Shown here piece by piece: positions 34,658 to 45,821 of a stretch of 64,000 nt of DNA; position 1 is the first letter of the stretch, and every line of letters begins with the position of its first letter. Made by a program: the position numbers and the translations under genes. The DNA comes from Corynebacterium yudongzhengii (lineage in GTDB: Bacteria > Actinomycetota > Actinomycetes > Mycobacteriales > Mycobacteriaceae), in assembly GCF_003065405.1 (NCBI RefSeq), contig NZ_CP026947.1, positions 1,736,001 through 1,800,000 of the forward strand, read 5' to 3'. The notes beneath the pieces were generated by a model that saw only the letters and a program-made list of their open reading frames with translations, did not search any database and was not told where the DNA came from.

Positions 34658-35599
34658 GTGAGCATCGATAAGCAGTTTCTCTCCCGCCGGCGCCTGTTGA
34701 AAGCCGCCGCGATTGCGGTCGCCGCAGGTGCTGTGACCACCCGCGTGCAGCCTCAGGCTTATGCGCAAAACCGGGCGTTGGGGACCGTGATCGATTACGC
34801 GGCGGGCGTGCCCTCGGCGGCCGCAGTGAAGCGGGCCGGGCATATGGGCGCGGTGCGCTACGTTTCTCGGCCGCGGCCGGGGGCGGAGTCGTGGATGCTC
34901 GGCAAGCCGGTCACCTTAAAGGAAACGCGCGACTTCGCCGAGCACGGCCTGTCGGTCGCCAGCGTCTACCAGTACGGCAAGGCCGATAGCGCCGACTGGC
35001 ATGGCGGCGCGGCGGCAGCGGCCACCCACGCCCCGCAGGCGATTTCCCTGCACGAAGCCGCTGGCGGGCCGAAGGGCGTGCCGATCTACGTCGCCATCGA
35101 CGACAACCCCACCCGCGCACAGTACGACCAGCAGATCCGCCCCTACCTGCAGGCCTTCCGCGAGCGGCTCGCCGCGGCCGATCTCCGCCTCGGCATCTAC
35201 GGCAACTACAGCACCATCAACTGGGCGATCCAGGACGGTATCGGCGCGTACTACTGGCAGCACAACTGGGGCTCCAACGGGCGCCTGCACCCGCAGGTAC
35301 ACCTCCACCAGGAGCGCATCGACAAAGACCAGGTGGACGGCGTGGGCGTCGATATCAACCGCGTCTACCAGGCCGATTGGGGACAGTGGCAGCCCGGCAA
35401 GCGCACGAATACTCAGCCGGCAGCACCCGCCCCAAGCCAGCCGAACGCCCCAAGCCAGCCGAACACGCCAAGCCAGCCCAGCAACCCGAGCAACTCTAGT
35501 TCGATTCCGAGTGTGACGATTAACGGCTCGTCGATAAGCAGCGAGCAGATCCAGCGTGGCCTGGACATCGCCAGCCAGCTGTCCAGCCGGCTGAACTAG
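34658..35599 (+). CDS. DUF1906 (Rv2525c-like) Tat-secreted protein, copy 2, intact
   Basis: 313 residues. The start is the GTG at 34658, chosen because AAAGGAG lies 10 nt upstream and it aligns exactly with the GTG of copy 1. A Tat signal (SRRRLLKAAAIAVAAGA, then QAYAQ) is followed by the DUF1906 domain: VIDYAAGVPSAAAVK, VRYVSRPRPG, IYVAIDDNPTR, GIYGNYSTINWAI, YWQHNWGSNG. A Pro/Ser/Asn-rich linker and a helical tail (IQRGLDIASQLSSRLN) close the protein. The fold is related to glycoside-hydrolase barrels; M. tuberculosis Rv2525c is its best-known member, with a cell-wall role. The stop overlaps the convergent hydrolase stop by 4 bp (CTAG). Confidence 0.88.
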   Translation: MSIDKQFLSRRRLLKAAAIAVAAGAVTTRVQPQAYAQNRALGTVIDYAAGVPSAAAVKRAGHMGAVRYVSRPRPGAESWMLGKPVTLKETRDFAEHGLSVASVYQYGKADSADWHGGAAAAATHAPQAISLHEAAGGPKGVPIYVAIDDNPTRAQYDQQIRPYLQAFRERLAAADLRLGIYGNYSTINWAIQDGIGAYYWQHNWGSNGRLHPQVHLHQERIDKDQVDGVGVDINRVYQADWGQWQPGKRTNTQPAAPAPSQPNAPSQPNTPSQPSNPSNSSSIPSVTINGSSISSEQIQRGLDIASQLSSRLN

Positions 35600-36459
35600 T
35601 CGTCGGAGGCTGCTTCCTCGATCTGGGCCTCGACGAACTCGGTGAGATCCTCCGCGGAGCCGGTCACGGCGGCGGCCGCCACCCAGCCCTCGCCGAAGCT
35701 CACCGAGGAGTGCAGGCTGCGGTCATCCGACCAGGCCCACTTGGTGCCGATCACTCCGGGCAGGACCGTGGTGCCGAAGTTTTGGTCGTAGCCGTCGGCG
35801 GCGACTTCGTCGGCAAGGGTCATCGCCACCAGGATCGGGTGCGAGGGGTCCTTCTCCAGCAGCGCGGCGATGAACTGCACGACATCATAGGTGGAGGTCG
35901 TCGACTCGCCCCAGCGCTTAGCACCCCGGGTGGAGATCAGGTTGTATTCGTCCGCGACATGGTCGATGGACTCCGGGTATTTATCGTAGAGCTCCTCGGC
36001 GGTGCGGTCGTTGGAGTCGCTGATCATCTTGATGGCGTCGTAGCGATCCTCCTTGTCGCCGTGCTCGAGGACGTATTCGGCCATGTACAGCTTGATGAGG
36101 CTCAACGCTGGGCGGGCGAAGCGCTCCGTCGCGGTACCGATGTGCTCGCCGTCGGAGAGCCGCACGAAGGTCGCCTGGGAACCGGTGGCGTTCTCGACGA
36201 AATCGACAACGCTGTCGTCCGCGCCACCAGCACCGGATTCCTCTGAACCTTCAGAGTAAGACTTCTTTGACGCGGTCTTCGTCACCTCGGAGGTCACGGT
36301 CGACGTCGTGGTGCTCACCGGGCGCTCGGTGAAGGGTTCCGCCTCCGCGTTCTGGCTGCCCTGCACCCAAGCGACGGGGATGAGCGCCAGCGCGACGATC
36401 AACAGCACGCTCAACAGCACCGTGGGGGCGGTGCTGCGGAAACGGCGATTACTGGACAC
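35596..36459 (-). CDS. Secreted serine hydrolase, beta-lactamase-like, copy 2, intact
   Basis: 287 residues from a GTG start. An N-terminal signal anchor (VLLSVLLIVALALIPVA) is followed by a Thr/Ser/Glu-rich linker (about 35-85), then a penicillin-recognising hydrolase domain. Ser-x-x-Lys is SLIK in RPALSLIKLYMAEYV. SDSNDRTAEELYDKY takes the place of the SDN motif, and GTKWAWSDDRSLH carries the KTG-like box. True class A beta-lactamases differ in length and in Glu166, so a cell-wall peptidase or inactive relative is more likely than a resistance enzyme. Convergent with its DUF1906 partner, an arrangement also present in copy 1 inside the integrated element, which suggests joint function. Confidence 0.8.
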   Translation of the reverse strand: MSSNRRFRSTAPTVLLSVLLIVALALIPVAWVQGSQNAEAEPFTERPVSTTTSTVTSEVTKTASKKSYSEGSEESGAGGADDSVVDFVENATGSQATFVRLSDGEHIGTATERFARPALSLIKLYMAEYVLEHGDKEDRYDAIKMISDSNDRTAEELYDKYPESIDHVADEYNLISTRGAKRWGESTTSTYDVVQFIAALLEKDPSHPILVAMTLADEVAADGYDQNFGTTVLPGVIGTKWAWSDDRSLHSSVSFGEGWVAAAAVTGSAEDLTEFVEAQIEEAASDD

Positions 36460-36531
36460 GGGTACACATCGTAATAGCCGCCGGCCCAGTCTGCTGGAAC
36501 CGACGGCTATTCGTTCATAGCTAGATCGCGC

Positions 36532-38178
36532 TTAGTGGTCGACGGGCGCCTCCACGCCGACGCCGGTCATGGAGCGAACCTCCATCTCGGCCTGCAGGGC
36601 GCGCAGGTTGTCGGGCTTGCCCAGGTAGGTGCCGACGATACCAGCCAAGAAGCCCAGCGGGATCGAGACGATGCCCGGGCTGGTCATCGGGAACCACGCC
36701 CAGTCGGCATCCGGGATCATGGCGGTCGGCGAACCGGAGACCGACGGGGAGAAGAAGATCAGCACCAGCGCCGAGATCAGGCCCGTGTACATGGAGGCCA
36801 CCGCACCGGTGGTGTTGAAGCGCTTCCAGTACAGGGAGTACAGGATCGTCGGGACGTTGGCACTCGCGGCGATGGCGAAGGCCAGCGACACCAGGAAGGC
36901 GACGTTCTGCTCCATCGCGAGGATGCCCAGGATGATGGCTGCCACACCGATGACCACGACCGTGATGCGCGAGACGCGGACCTGCTCGGCCTCGGTGGAC
37001 TCGCCGTTGCGGATCACAGCGTGGTAGATGTCGTGTGCCACAGAGGCGGAGGCCGCGATGGCCAGGCCAGCGACGACGGCGAGCACGGTGGCGAACGCGA
37101 CGGCGGCGATCACGGCCATGAAGATCGGGCCGGCGAGCTCGAGGGCCAGCAGCGGCGCCGCCGCGTTGGCGCCGCCCGGCGCGTCCTGGATGGCATCCGG
37201 CCCGACGAGGGCGGCGGCGCCGTAGCCGAGGACCAGGGTCATCAGGTAGAAGGAACCGATCAGGATAATCGCCCAGGTCACGGACTTACGGGCGGCTTGG
37301 GCGGTCGGCACGGTGTAGAAGCGCATGAGCACGTGCGGAAGGCCACACACGCCCAACACCAGGGACATGCCGAGGGAGATGAAAGCGAGGTCGTCGACAA
37401 GCGTGCCGCCGTACTGCAGGCCCGGCTCCAGCAGCTCGCCCGCCGCGTAGCCCTGCTCGCTGAGGTACTCGGAGTCGGCGTGCATGCCGACGGCGCGTTC
37501 CAGCAGCTCGCCCATGCCGCCACGCACGGCGACGAACACGAGCGCGGTCATGACGACGATGCCGGCGACGAGCAGGACGGCCTTGATCATCTGGACATAG
37601 GTGGTGCCCTTCATACCGCCGATGATGACGTAGAGCACCATGATGATGCCGACCACGCCGACGACGAGGGCCTGCCAGAAGAAGTCGTGAATATCCAGCA
37701 GGACGGAGACCAGCGAACCGGCGCCGGCCATCTGGGCGATGAGGTAGAACAGGGAGACGAACAGCGTGGTAATCGACGCCGCCACGCGCACCGGCTTCTG
37801 CTTCAGGCGGAAAGACAGCACGTCCGCCATGGTGAAGCGGCCGACGTTACGCATCGGCTCGGCGACCAGCAACAGGGCGGCCAGCCAGGCGACGAAGAAG
37901 CCGATCGAGTACAAGAAGCCGTCATAACCGTTCAGCGCGATCGCGCCGACGATACCCAGAAACGAGGCCGCCGAGAGGTAGTCACCGGCGATGGCCAGAC
38001 CATTTTGGGTACCGGAGAACTGACCACCACCGGTGTAGAAGTCACCGGCCTCCTTCGTCGTCTTGCCCGCGCGGGTGACGAAGTACATCGTCACCACGAT
38101 GAAGGCAATGAAGACGGAAATGTTCAGGATGGGGTTACCCGCATCCAGGCTCTGCGCGAGGATCATCGGATCATTCAT
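36532..38178 (-). CDS. mctC: Monocarboxylate (acetate/pyruvate/propionate) sodium:solute symporter MctC
   Basis: A 548-residue permease of the sodium:solute symporter family with about 13 membrane segments. The family block DFYTGGGQFSGTQNGLAIAGDYLSAASFLG near the N-terminus and GGMKGTTYVQMIKAVLL in the middle are highly characteristic of ActP/MctC. MctC drives uptake of acetate, pyruvate and propionate in C. glutamicum. The ATG at 38178 has GGAGGG 9 nt upstream. The preceding DUF485 gene ends 5 bp before, so the two are one operon, as is usual for this transporter. Confidence 0.9.
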   Translation of the reverse strand: MNDPMILAQSLDAGNPILNISVFIAFIVVTMYFVTRAGKTTKEAGDFYTGGGQFSGTQNGLAIAGDYLSAASFLGIVGAIALNGYDGFLYSIGFFVAWLAALLLVAEPMRNVGRFTMADVLSFRLKQKPVRVAASITTLFVSLFYLIAQMAGAGSLVSVLLDIHDFFWQALVVGVVGIIMVLYVIIGGMKGTTYVQMIKAVLLVAGIVVMTALVFVAVRGGMGELLERAVGMHADSEYLSEQGYAAGELLEPGLQYGGTLVDDLAFISLGMSLVLGVCGLPHVLMRFYTVPTAQAARKSVTWAIILIGSFYLMTLVLGYGAAALVGPDAIQDAPGGANAAAPLLALELAGPIFMAVIAAVAFATVLAVVAGLAIAASASVAHDIYHAVIRNGESTEAEQVRVSRITVVVIGVAAIILGILAMEQNVAFLVSLAFAIAASANVPTILYSLYWKRFNTTGAVASMYTGLISALVLIFFSPSVSGSPTAMIPDADWAWFPMTSPGIVSIPLGFLAGIVGTYLGKPDNLRALQAEMEVRSMTGVGVEAPVDH

Positions 38179-38183
38179 GGGAT

Positions 38184-38528
38184 CTAGCCCTCCATCTGTT
38201 CACGAATCGCAGCCTGGCGGGGCTCGAGATTCTTGTTGGCGTAGACGATGTATACCCACGTAATCGCGAACGTGGTGACGAACTGGGCCACGCCCAGCCA
38301 CAGGCCGATGTTCATGCCCCAGAGCGGCTGGGCCATGAAGTCCTGCATCCACAATGCGGCCATCATGTAGAAGAGGAACCAGATCATCGCGGCGATGAAC
38401 ACGGGGAAGGTAAATCCCCGGAAGGTTTTACGCAGATCTTGAAACTGCGAGCTCTCCTGCATCTCGATAAATTCATCTTGCGTGGGCTGGCGCCGACGCC
38501 CAGGGACTGCCGCGGCTTTCTCTGCCAT
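38184..38528 (-). CDS. DUF485 membrane protein, partner of MctC
   Basis: A 114-residue protein with a basic N-terminus and two membrane helices (FPVFIAAMIWFLFYMMAAL; LGVAQFVTTFAITWVYIVY). The DUF485 hallmark FxxLRKTFRGFTFP and the ending YVANKN-like YIVYANKNLEP are present. DUF485 proteins occur in the same operon as acetate-type symporters in many bacteria and are thought to help transport. The start at 38528 follows AAAGGAGG at 8 nt, which decides against the in-frame upstream Met. Confidence 0.85.
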   Translation of the reverse strand: MAEKAAAVPGRRRQPTQDEFIEMQESSQFQDLRKTFRGFTFPVFIAAMIWFLFYMMAALWMQDFMAQPLWGMNIGLWLGVAQFVTTFAITWVYIVYANKNLEPRQAAIREQMEG

Positions 38529-38738
38529 GGCGGTCCTCCTTTCTCGGTGAAGCCTTGGTCGCATGCTCAACACGAATGTGACAGCACACACTCAATTTGT
38601 GCAGTTGTAAAAGTAACCTACGCCACATTGCAAGGTCCACCGGGCTAGTTGCAAACAGAAAATTAGCTAGGTTCACCACCCCCTGAACCTCTATATCCAG
38701 CATAAATAAGACCGCACCGCATACCCCCACCTTCAACA

Positions 38739-38777
38739 AAAGCCCTGATTCGCAATGTTTGCGAATCAGGGCTTCAC
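38739..38777 (-). terminator. Terminator of the aldo/keto reductase gene
   Basis: AAGCCCTGATTCGCAA pairs perfectly with TTGCGAATCAGGGCTT across a short loop and is followed on the minus strand by TTTTG. It separates this gene from the mct operon promoter region (38592-38738), where nothing else was recognised. Confidence 0.85.
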
Positions 38778-38800
38778 AGCTCTGCGTGGGATTGTAAACG

Positions 38801-39655
38801 CTATCCCGGATAGGTCCGCGGGTCGTTCGAGAGCCTTCCGTACTCCGCGCGACCCTCCAGCGCATCGAGGACGTCGAGATCCTTACGGTCCAGCTCCACC
38901 CCCGCGGCACCGAGGTTGTTCACCACCCGCTGCGCATCAGCGGACTTCGGAATCACCGAGACCCCGAGATGTAGCAGGTAGCTCAGCACGACCTGAGCGG
39001 AGCTGGCGTCATGACGCGCGCCGATCGCCTTGATGTCCGGATCATTCAGCGGCACCCCGCGGCCGAGCGGCGCCCAGGCCTGGCTGACGATGCCGAGCTT
39101 GTCGTGCAGCGCGCGCAGTTTCGGCTGGGTGAAACCGACATGCATCTCCACCTGGTTGACGGCGGGGGTGACGCCGGTCTTTGATACGAGATCCTCGAGC
39201 ACCTCTTCGTAGAAGTTGCACACGCCAATCGACTGGACATCACCCAGGCCCTGGATGCGGGCTATCGCCTCGAAGCTCTCGTTGTACGTCCCGTTTTGCG
39301 GCCACGGCCAGTGCAGCAGGTAGAGATCGAGATAGTCGAGGCCCAAGCGCTTCAGCGATCGGCGAAACGCCTGCGGGATCTCCTCCGCTCCCTGTTCGTC
39401 GTTCCACGCCTTGGTGGCGATAAACAGCTCCTCGCGCTCGACGTCGCCGGCGGCGATAGCATCGTTGACCGCCGCCCCGAGATCTTCCTCGTTGCCATAG
39501 AAGGAGGCGGTGTCGATGTGGCGGTAGCCCGCCTCGAGGGCGGCACGCACGGCGGCCTTCAGCTCTTCGCCGTGCAGCTTGTAGGTGCCCATGCCCACGA
39601 GGGGCATCTCGGTGCCGTCGTTGAGTTCCACGGTGGGGATCTGCGCGTTGGTCAT
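38801..39655 (-). CDS. Aldo/keto reductase
   Basis: A 284-residue NADPH-dependent oxidoreductase of the 2,5-diketo-D-gluconate reductase subgroup. The catalytic tetrad is complete: Asp in HIDTASFYGNE, Tyr in the same stretch, Lys in FIATKAW, His in LYLLHWPWP. GVCNFYEEVLEDL and VIPKSADAQRVVNN match cofactor-binding motifs. Physiological substrate is not predictable. A perfect terminator lies 24 bp past its stop, and the FKBP gene follows upstream on the same strand with a 25-bp gap, so the two may share a transcript. Confidence 0.88.
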   Translation of the reverse strand: MTNAQIPTVELNDGTEMPLVGMGTYKLHGEELKAAVRAALEAGYRHIDTASFYGNEEDLGAAVNDAIAAGDVEREELFIATKAWNDEQGAEEIPQAFRRSLKRLGLDYLDLYLLHWPWPQNGTYNESFEAIARIQGLGDVQSIGVCNFYEEVLEDLVSKTGVTPAVNQVEMHVGFTQPKLRALHDKLGIVSQAWAPLGRGVPLNDPDIKAIGARHDASSAQVVLSYLLHLGVSVIPKSADAQRVVNNLGAAGVELDRKDLDVLDALEGRAEYGRLSNDPRTYPG

Positions 39656-39680
39656 ATCCCCATTGTGCCCCAGATGGGTA

Positions 39681-40040
39681 CTAGTTCGCGTCCAAAAGGT
39701 CGATAATGAACACGAGAGTCAGCCCGGCCAGCGGGTGTCCCCCGCCGGCGGGGCCGTAGGCGAGCTCCGGCGGGATGGTCAGGCGACGTCGGCCTCCCAC
39801 GTGCATGCCGGGGATGCCTTCCTGCCAGCCGGCGATGAGGCCGTTGAGGGGGAACTCGATGGACTGGCCCCGATCCCAGGAAGAGTCGAACTCCTTGCCG
39901 GTGTCATAGTCCACGCCGACGTAGTGGACCTCGACCATGCCCCCGACGCGGGCCTCGGCGCCATCACCGACCACCAGGTCCTCGATCACCAGTTCTGCCG
40001 GAGCGGGGGTATCCGGGATCTCGACGGTCGGCTTCTCCAT
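39681..40040 (-). CDS. fkpA: FKBP-type peptidyl-prolyl cis-trans isomerase
   Basis: A 119-residue cytosolic single-domain FKBP. Visible elements are VHYVGVDYDTGKEFDSSWDRG (strands and 40s loop), IPGMHVGGRRRLTIPPELAYG (signature with the active-site region) and the end LTLVFIIDLL. No signal peptide, so it should act in the cytosol on proline-limited folding. The start has AAGGAG 9-10 nt upstream. It precedes the aldo/keto reductase and follows gltA on the same strand, about 140 bp away. The gene symbol is used loosely; corynebacterial names vary. Confidence 0.88.
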   Translation of the reverse strand: MEKPTVEIPDTPAPAELVIEDLVVGDGAEARVGGMVEVHYVGVDYDTGKEFDSSWDRGQSIEFPLNGLIAGWQEGIPGMHVGGRRRLTIPPELAYGPAGGGHPLAGLTLVFIIDLLDAN

Positions 40041-40182
40041 GGGGAAGAACTCCTTATAAGTGCGCAGGAATGGTTAACGGTGCCATGATAGGCAAAAAGC
40101 CGGGATCTTAGCGAACCAGAAGGGTGATTCGCGAAGATCCCGGCGTTGAGGCGGCGCTTATGCCGTGTTCATACCGCCTGCG

Positions 40183-41478
<1,296 letters not shown>

Positions 41479-41825
41479 GTTAAAACCTTTCGAACGTTGG
41501 GGCCGGTCTTCGGCCCGTGATGTACAGGCGTCGATCTCAAGAGCGACGCTAGTCGCTCCAGGGTCGATTTCGCACCGGATAACTTTCACTAAGCCTATCC
41601 TGGACCTCCATGCGACGGGCACTGTCGCCCGACAGTAACCGTCGCACTGGTCGACCACTCCACAGCCTAGCAAATGTTGCGATAGTCACTCCAGAGGAAT
41701 TTTCCCGCCCGCGACATCGCCGCCTTACCCCCGTTTGGGCCCAAAAACCAGATTTATCTGACGCAAAAATGTCCGAACGCATTAAAGTCCCAGTCAGTTC
41801 ATCATCGTCCAACCAGGAGATCTAG

Positions 41826-42968
<1,143 letters not shown>

Positions 42969-43006
42969 ACCTGAAGTGCTAAACCCGAACTACTAAACCG
43001 AACCAA

Positions 43007-43041
43007 ACATATGCGCCGAGCCTCACGGGCCCGGCGCATAT
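43007..43041 (+). terminator. Hairpin after serC
   Basis: CATATGCGCCG.GCC pairs with GG.CCGGCGCATATG almost perfectly, 38 bp after the serC stop. There is no T-run, so it may be a weak or Rho-assisted terminator. Confidence 0.6.
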
Positions 43042-43091
43042 GTGCGTTAAGGTGTGGTAATAGCCACCTGCCGGCAAGGAAAGGGACACGC

Positions 43092-44117
43092 ATGCGAGAG
43101 CTGACACTCGTCCGGGATGGATCGACGCCTACCTCCCTGGTACTCGAGGCCGACTCCGGTGAGCAGTTCGTCCTGCCCGTGACGGATACGCTCCGCGAGA
43201 TGCTCGGCGCGCGTGAAACAAGCACAGGCACCGACGCCGAGCCCCAGGACTCCGCCGTCACCGTGGTCAGCGAGTCCAAGCCCACCGCGGAGCCCGTCGA
43301 CGGCTCCACCCCCAGGCGGGTGAGCGGCCAGCCGGATCCGAACGCGGATCCGGCCACGCCCCGCCAGCTGCCGGAGCCGGACCCACTGCAGTCCACGCCG
43401 CTGTCGATGCGCCCGCGCGAGATCCAGATGCGCATTCGCGCCGGCGCGAGCGTGGAGGAGCTCGCCGCCGACATGGGTGTGGCCGCCTCCCGCGTGGAGC
43501 CTTATGCCCACCCGGTGCTGCTCGAGCGCGCCCAGATCACGGAGCTGGCCCGCAGCTCGCACCCGGTGCGCGAGGACGGGCCGGCGAAGCTGACCCTGGC
43601 GGAGGTCTTGGCCGCCGCCTTCGGCGCGCGCGGGCACAGCCTCTCGGAGGCCACCTGGGATGCCTTCAAGGAGCCTGACGGCGAGTGGGTCATCCGCGTG
43701 CGCTGGCAGGCCGGCCTCAGCGAGAACGAGGCCGAGTGGACCTTCCACCGCCACTCCACCTCCAGCTCGACGGCTGAGCCCCGCAACGCCGTCGCCGCCG
43801 ACCTCACCGACCCCGACTTCGTCCAGCCTGTCCGCTCGCTGACCTCGGTCAGTCGAGGGACGCGCTACGAGGAGCCGCTGCCGTCGACAAGCACCTCCGA
43901 CGATGAGCCCTTCGACCAGGAGCTGGAGTACGACGGGGAGCTCGACGGCGCCGACGCGGACGACAACGACGACCGCGACACCGAAGAATTCCCGCAGCAC
44001 CCCGGCGAGGAGGAGCGCCCGGCGAAGGCTTCGCGACGCCGCCGTAAAGCCGTCACCCCGCACTGGGAGGATGTGCTGCTGGGAGTACGTACCAACACCA
44101 AGCGGCCCAGGAAGTAG
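43092..44117 (+). CDS. sepH: Septation protein SepH
   Basis: 341 residues. The N-terminal DUF3071 domain (MRELTLVRDGSTPTSLVLE to about residue 210) includes the helix-turn-helix part SMRPREIQMRIRAGASVEELAADMGV. A long acidic disordered C-terminus with a basic tip (RRRKAVTPHWEDVLLGVR) follows. SepH binds DNA and stimulates FtsZ assembly in actinobacterial division (family knowledge). The ATG at 43092 has GGAAAGGGA about 6 nt upstream; upstream in-frame codons overlap the serC hairpin. The next gene starts 1 bp after the stop, indicating an operon. Confidence 0.9.
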   Translation: MRELTLVRDGSTPTSLVLEADSGEQFVLPVTDTLREMLGARETSTGTDAEPQDSAVTVVSESKPTAEPVDGSTPRRVSGQPDPNADPATPRQLPEPDPLQSTPLSMRPREIQMRIRAGASVEELAADMGVAASRVEPYAHPVLLERAQITELARSSHPVREDGPAKLTLAEVLAAAFGARGHSLSEATWDAFKEPDGEWVIRVRWQAGLSENEAEWTFHRHSTSSSTAEPRNAVAADLTDPDFVQPVRSLTSVSRGTRYEEPLPSTSTSDDEPFDQELEYDGELDGADADDNDDRDTEEFPQHPGEEERPAKASRRRRKAVTPHWEDVLLGVRTNTKRPRK

Positions 44118-44969
44118 ATGATGGAAGAACCGAGCACACAGCAGACACCGGCAGTACTGACGTACTGGTTCGTCACCGCGCTGGAGCCGGGCAAGGTGTT
44201 GCGCTCCGAGCCGCGCGCCGATCGAGGTTTCGGCCGCAAGTATCTCGCGCAGCTCAATCCGGCGTGGCCGATCACCCCGATCGGTTCTTTCCCCTTAAAC
44301 CGCTCCTCGGAGGTCTCGGCGGGCGAGTTTTATATCGCGGGCTACCCCGGCGTGACGGTGGTGCAGACCTGGGTGGAAGATGTCGGCCTGCTCAGCGAGC
44401 TCGACGAGAAGATGCTCTCGTCTCGCCCCGCACCCGATGTCTATGTCATCGCGATCGGCGACGGCAACGACTTCGGCGGCTTCGTCCACTACTCCGGCGG
44501 CGTGGTCAAGCGGGCGCTCAGTGGGGATCGCAACCAGCTGCAGGAAGACATCGGCCTGCCCGAGCCCTTCGAGCTGCCTTACTGGGCCGGCGAGACCACT
44601 GAGAAGCTCGGCGGGCCGGCGCTGCCGTTTTGGCCGCAGGACATCGCCCGCGCCGCCGAGCGCCACTGGGTGGGCGTCGACGTCTCCCCCGACGGCCCGG
44701 ACATCCAGGTGGTGGGCTACGCGGTCGACGGGCGCCCCGAGCCGAAGCTCGACGAGCACAAGCCCGCCCCGCCGGAGGAGTCCGGGGTGGAGATCCTCAC
44801 CTACGACGACTACGAGATCGCCCCGGCGCGCGGTGACGGCGACGAGTTCGTCCGCCTCGCCGAGGCGGCAGGTGCCGCTTTGCGACGCGTCGGTCGCGGC
44901 GTCAAAAGGCGCGGGGTCAAGCTCGGCCGGGCGCTCAACGAGCGGTTGCGGCACACGGATCGGCCTTAG
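44118..44969 (+). CDS. Conserved actinobacterial protein (DUF6928-like)
   Basis: A 283-residue soluble protein with no signal peptide. Visible features are a tandem Met start, an N-terminal TYWFVTALEPGKVL, a YPGVTVVQTWVEDVG segment, YVIAIGDGNDFGGFVHYSGG and a basic C-terminal tail (RRVGRGVKRRGVKLGR) that could bind nucleic acid or membrane. I believe this is the DUF6928 family found next to sepH in corynebacteria, but cannot confirm it. Translation is coupled to sepH (adjacent stop and start). A link to division is only suggested by location. Confidence 0.65.
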   Translation: MMEEPSTQQTPAVLTYWFVTALEPGKVLRSEPRADRGFGRKYLAQLNPAWPITPIGSFPLNRSSEVSAGEFYIAGYPGVTVVQTWVEDVGLLSELDEKMLSSRPAPDVYVIAIGDGNDFGGFVHYSGGVVKRALSGDRNQLQEDIGLPEPFELPYWAGETTEKLGGPALPFWPQDIARAAERHWVGVDVSPDGPDIQVVGYAVDGRPEPKLDEHKPAPPEESGVEILTYDDYEIAPARGDGDEFVRLAEAAGAALRRVGRGVKRRGVKLGRALNERLRHTDRP

Positions 44970-44972
44970 GGT

Positions 44973-45806
44973 TTAGGCGTACGGGTGGCTGCTCCGCAGC
45001 CGCTCATAAAACGCCACGGCCGCGCTGGTCGCGATGTTGAGCGAGTCCGTCCCCTCGGCCATCGGGATCGCGGCGCGGTGGTCGGTGGCCTTCATGGCGT
45101 GTTCGGTCAGCCCGGGCCCCTCGGCCCCGAAGAGGAGTGCGACCTTGTCGGCGCCGGCGAGGGCGTCGGCAAGTGTTTCATCACCGGCCGGCGTCAACGA
45201 GATGAGGCGGAAGCCGCGGTCTTTGAGCAGATCCAGCGAGCGCTGCCACGTGGTGTAGGTGCCGGGCAGCGTGGCGAAGGGAGTACGCAGGACGTGGCCC
45301 ATCGAGACGCGTACGCTGCGACGAAACAGCGGGTCGGCGCAGCCGTTGCCGAAGAGCACGGCGTCGACTCCTAATCCCGCGGCGTTGCGGAAGAGCGCGC
45401 CGATGTTTTCGTGATCGCCCACGCCCTCGAGGACGCAGACGGTGCGGGCGTTATCGAGCACGTCTTCGGGACTGCGGGCGGGGGCGCGGTCGGCGGCGGC
45501 GACGAGGCCGCGGTGCATGTCGAAGCCGGCGACCTCGGCGAGGGTGGGGCGCTCGAGCTCGTAGATGGGGACGTCGCCCGGCAGGCCGTAGGCCTCGTCG
45601 TAGGCGTCGAGTTTGTTGCGAAAGCCCGCGATGAGGCGCAGCGGGAAGCGGGATTCCACGAGCCGGGAGACCACCAGCGGACCTTCGGCGATGACGAGGC
45701 CTTTGCCTCCGGGCAGGTCGGGGCGGCGGTCGGAGCGGTTGAGGTCGCGGATGTCGTCGAGACGTTCATCCGCGGCGTGCTCGATGAAGGCGTAGCGCTC
45801 AGTCAT
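44973..45806 (-). CDS. TrmH/SpoU family RNA 2'-O-methyltransferase
   Basis: 277 residues. An N-terminal substrate-binding domain (to about 110) is followed by the knotted SPOUT domain. Motif 1 is NIGALFRNAAGLGVDAVL with the catalytic Arg; motif 2 is LLFGAEGPGL; motif 3 is IPMAEGTDSLNIATSAAVAF. SAM-dependent 2'-O-ribose methylation of tRNA or rRNA is the family reaction. Which nucleotide is modified cannot be said. Convergent with the preceding gene, and downstream of the purine permease on the same strand by 15 bp. Confidence 0.9.
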   Translation of the reverse strand: MTERYAFIEHAADERLDDIRDLNRSDRRPDLPGGKGLVIAEGPLVVSRLVESRFPLRLIAGFRNKLDAYDEAYGLPGDVPIYELERPTLAEVAGFDMHRGLVAAADRAPARSPEDVLDNARTVCVLEGVGDHENIGALFRNAAGLGVDAVLFGNGCADPLFRRSVRVSMGHVLRTPFATLPGTYTTWQRSLDLLKDRGFRLISLTPAGDETLADALAGADKVALLFGAEGPGLTEHAMKATDHRAAIPMAEGTDSLNIATSAAVAFYERLRSSHPYA

Positions 45807-45821
45807 GTCGGAAGCCCCTTT

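Noticed and set aside
30078..36459. True class A beta-lactamases conferring resistance
   Set aside because: Only the Ser-x-x-Lys and a Lys-containing box are visible. The Glu166-type loop and canonical SDN are not, so a resistance call is not supported.
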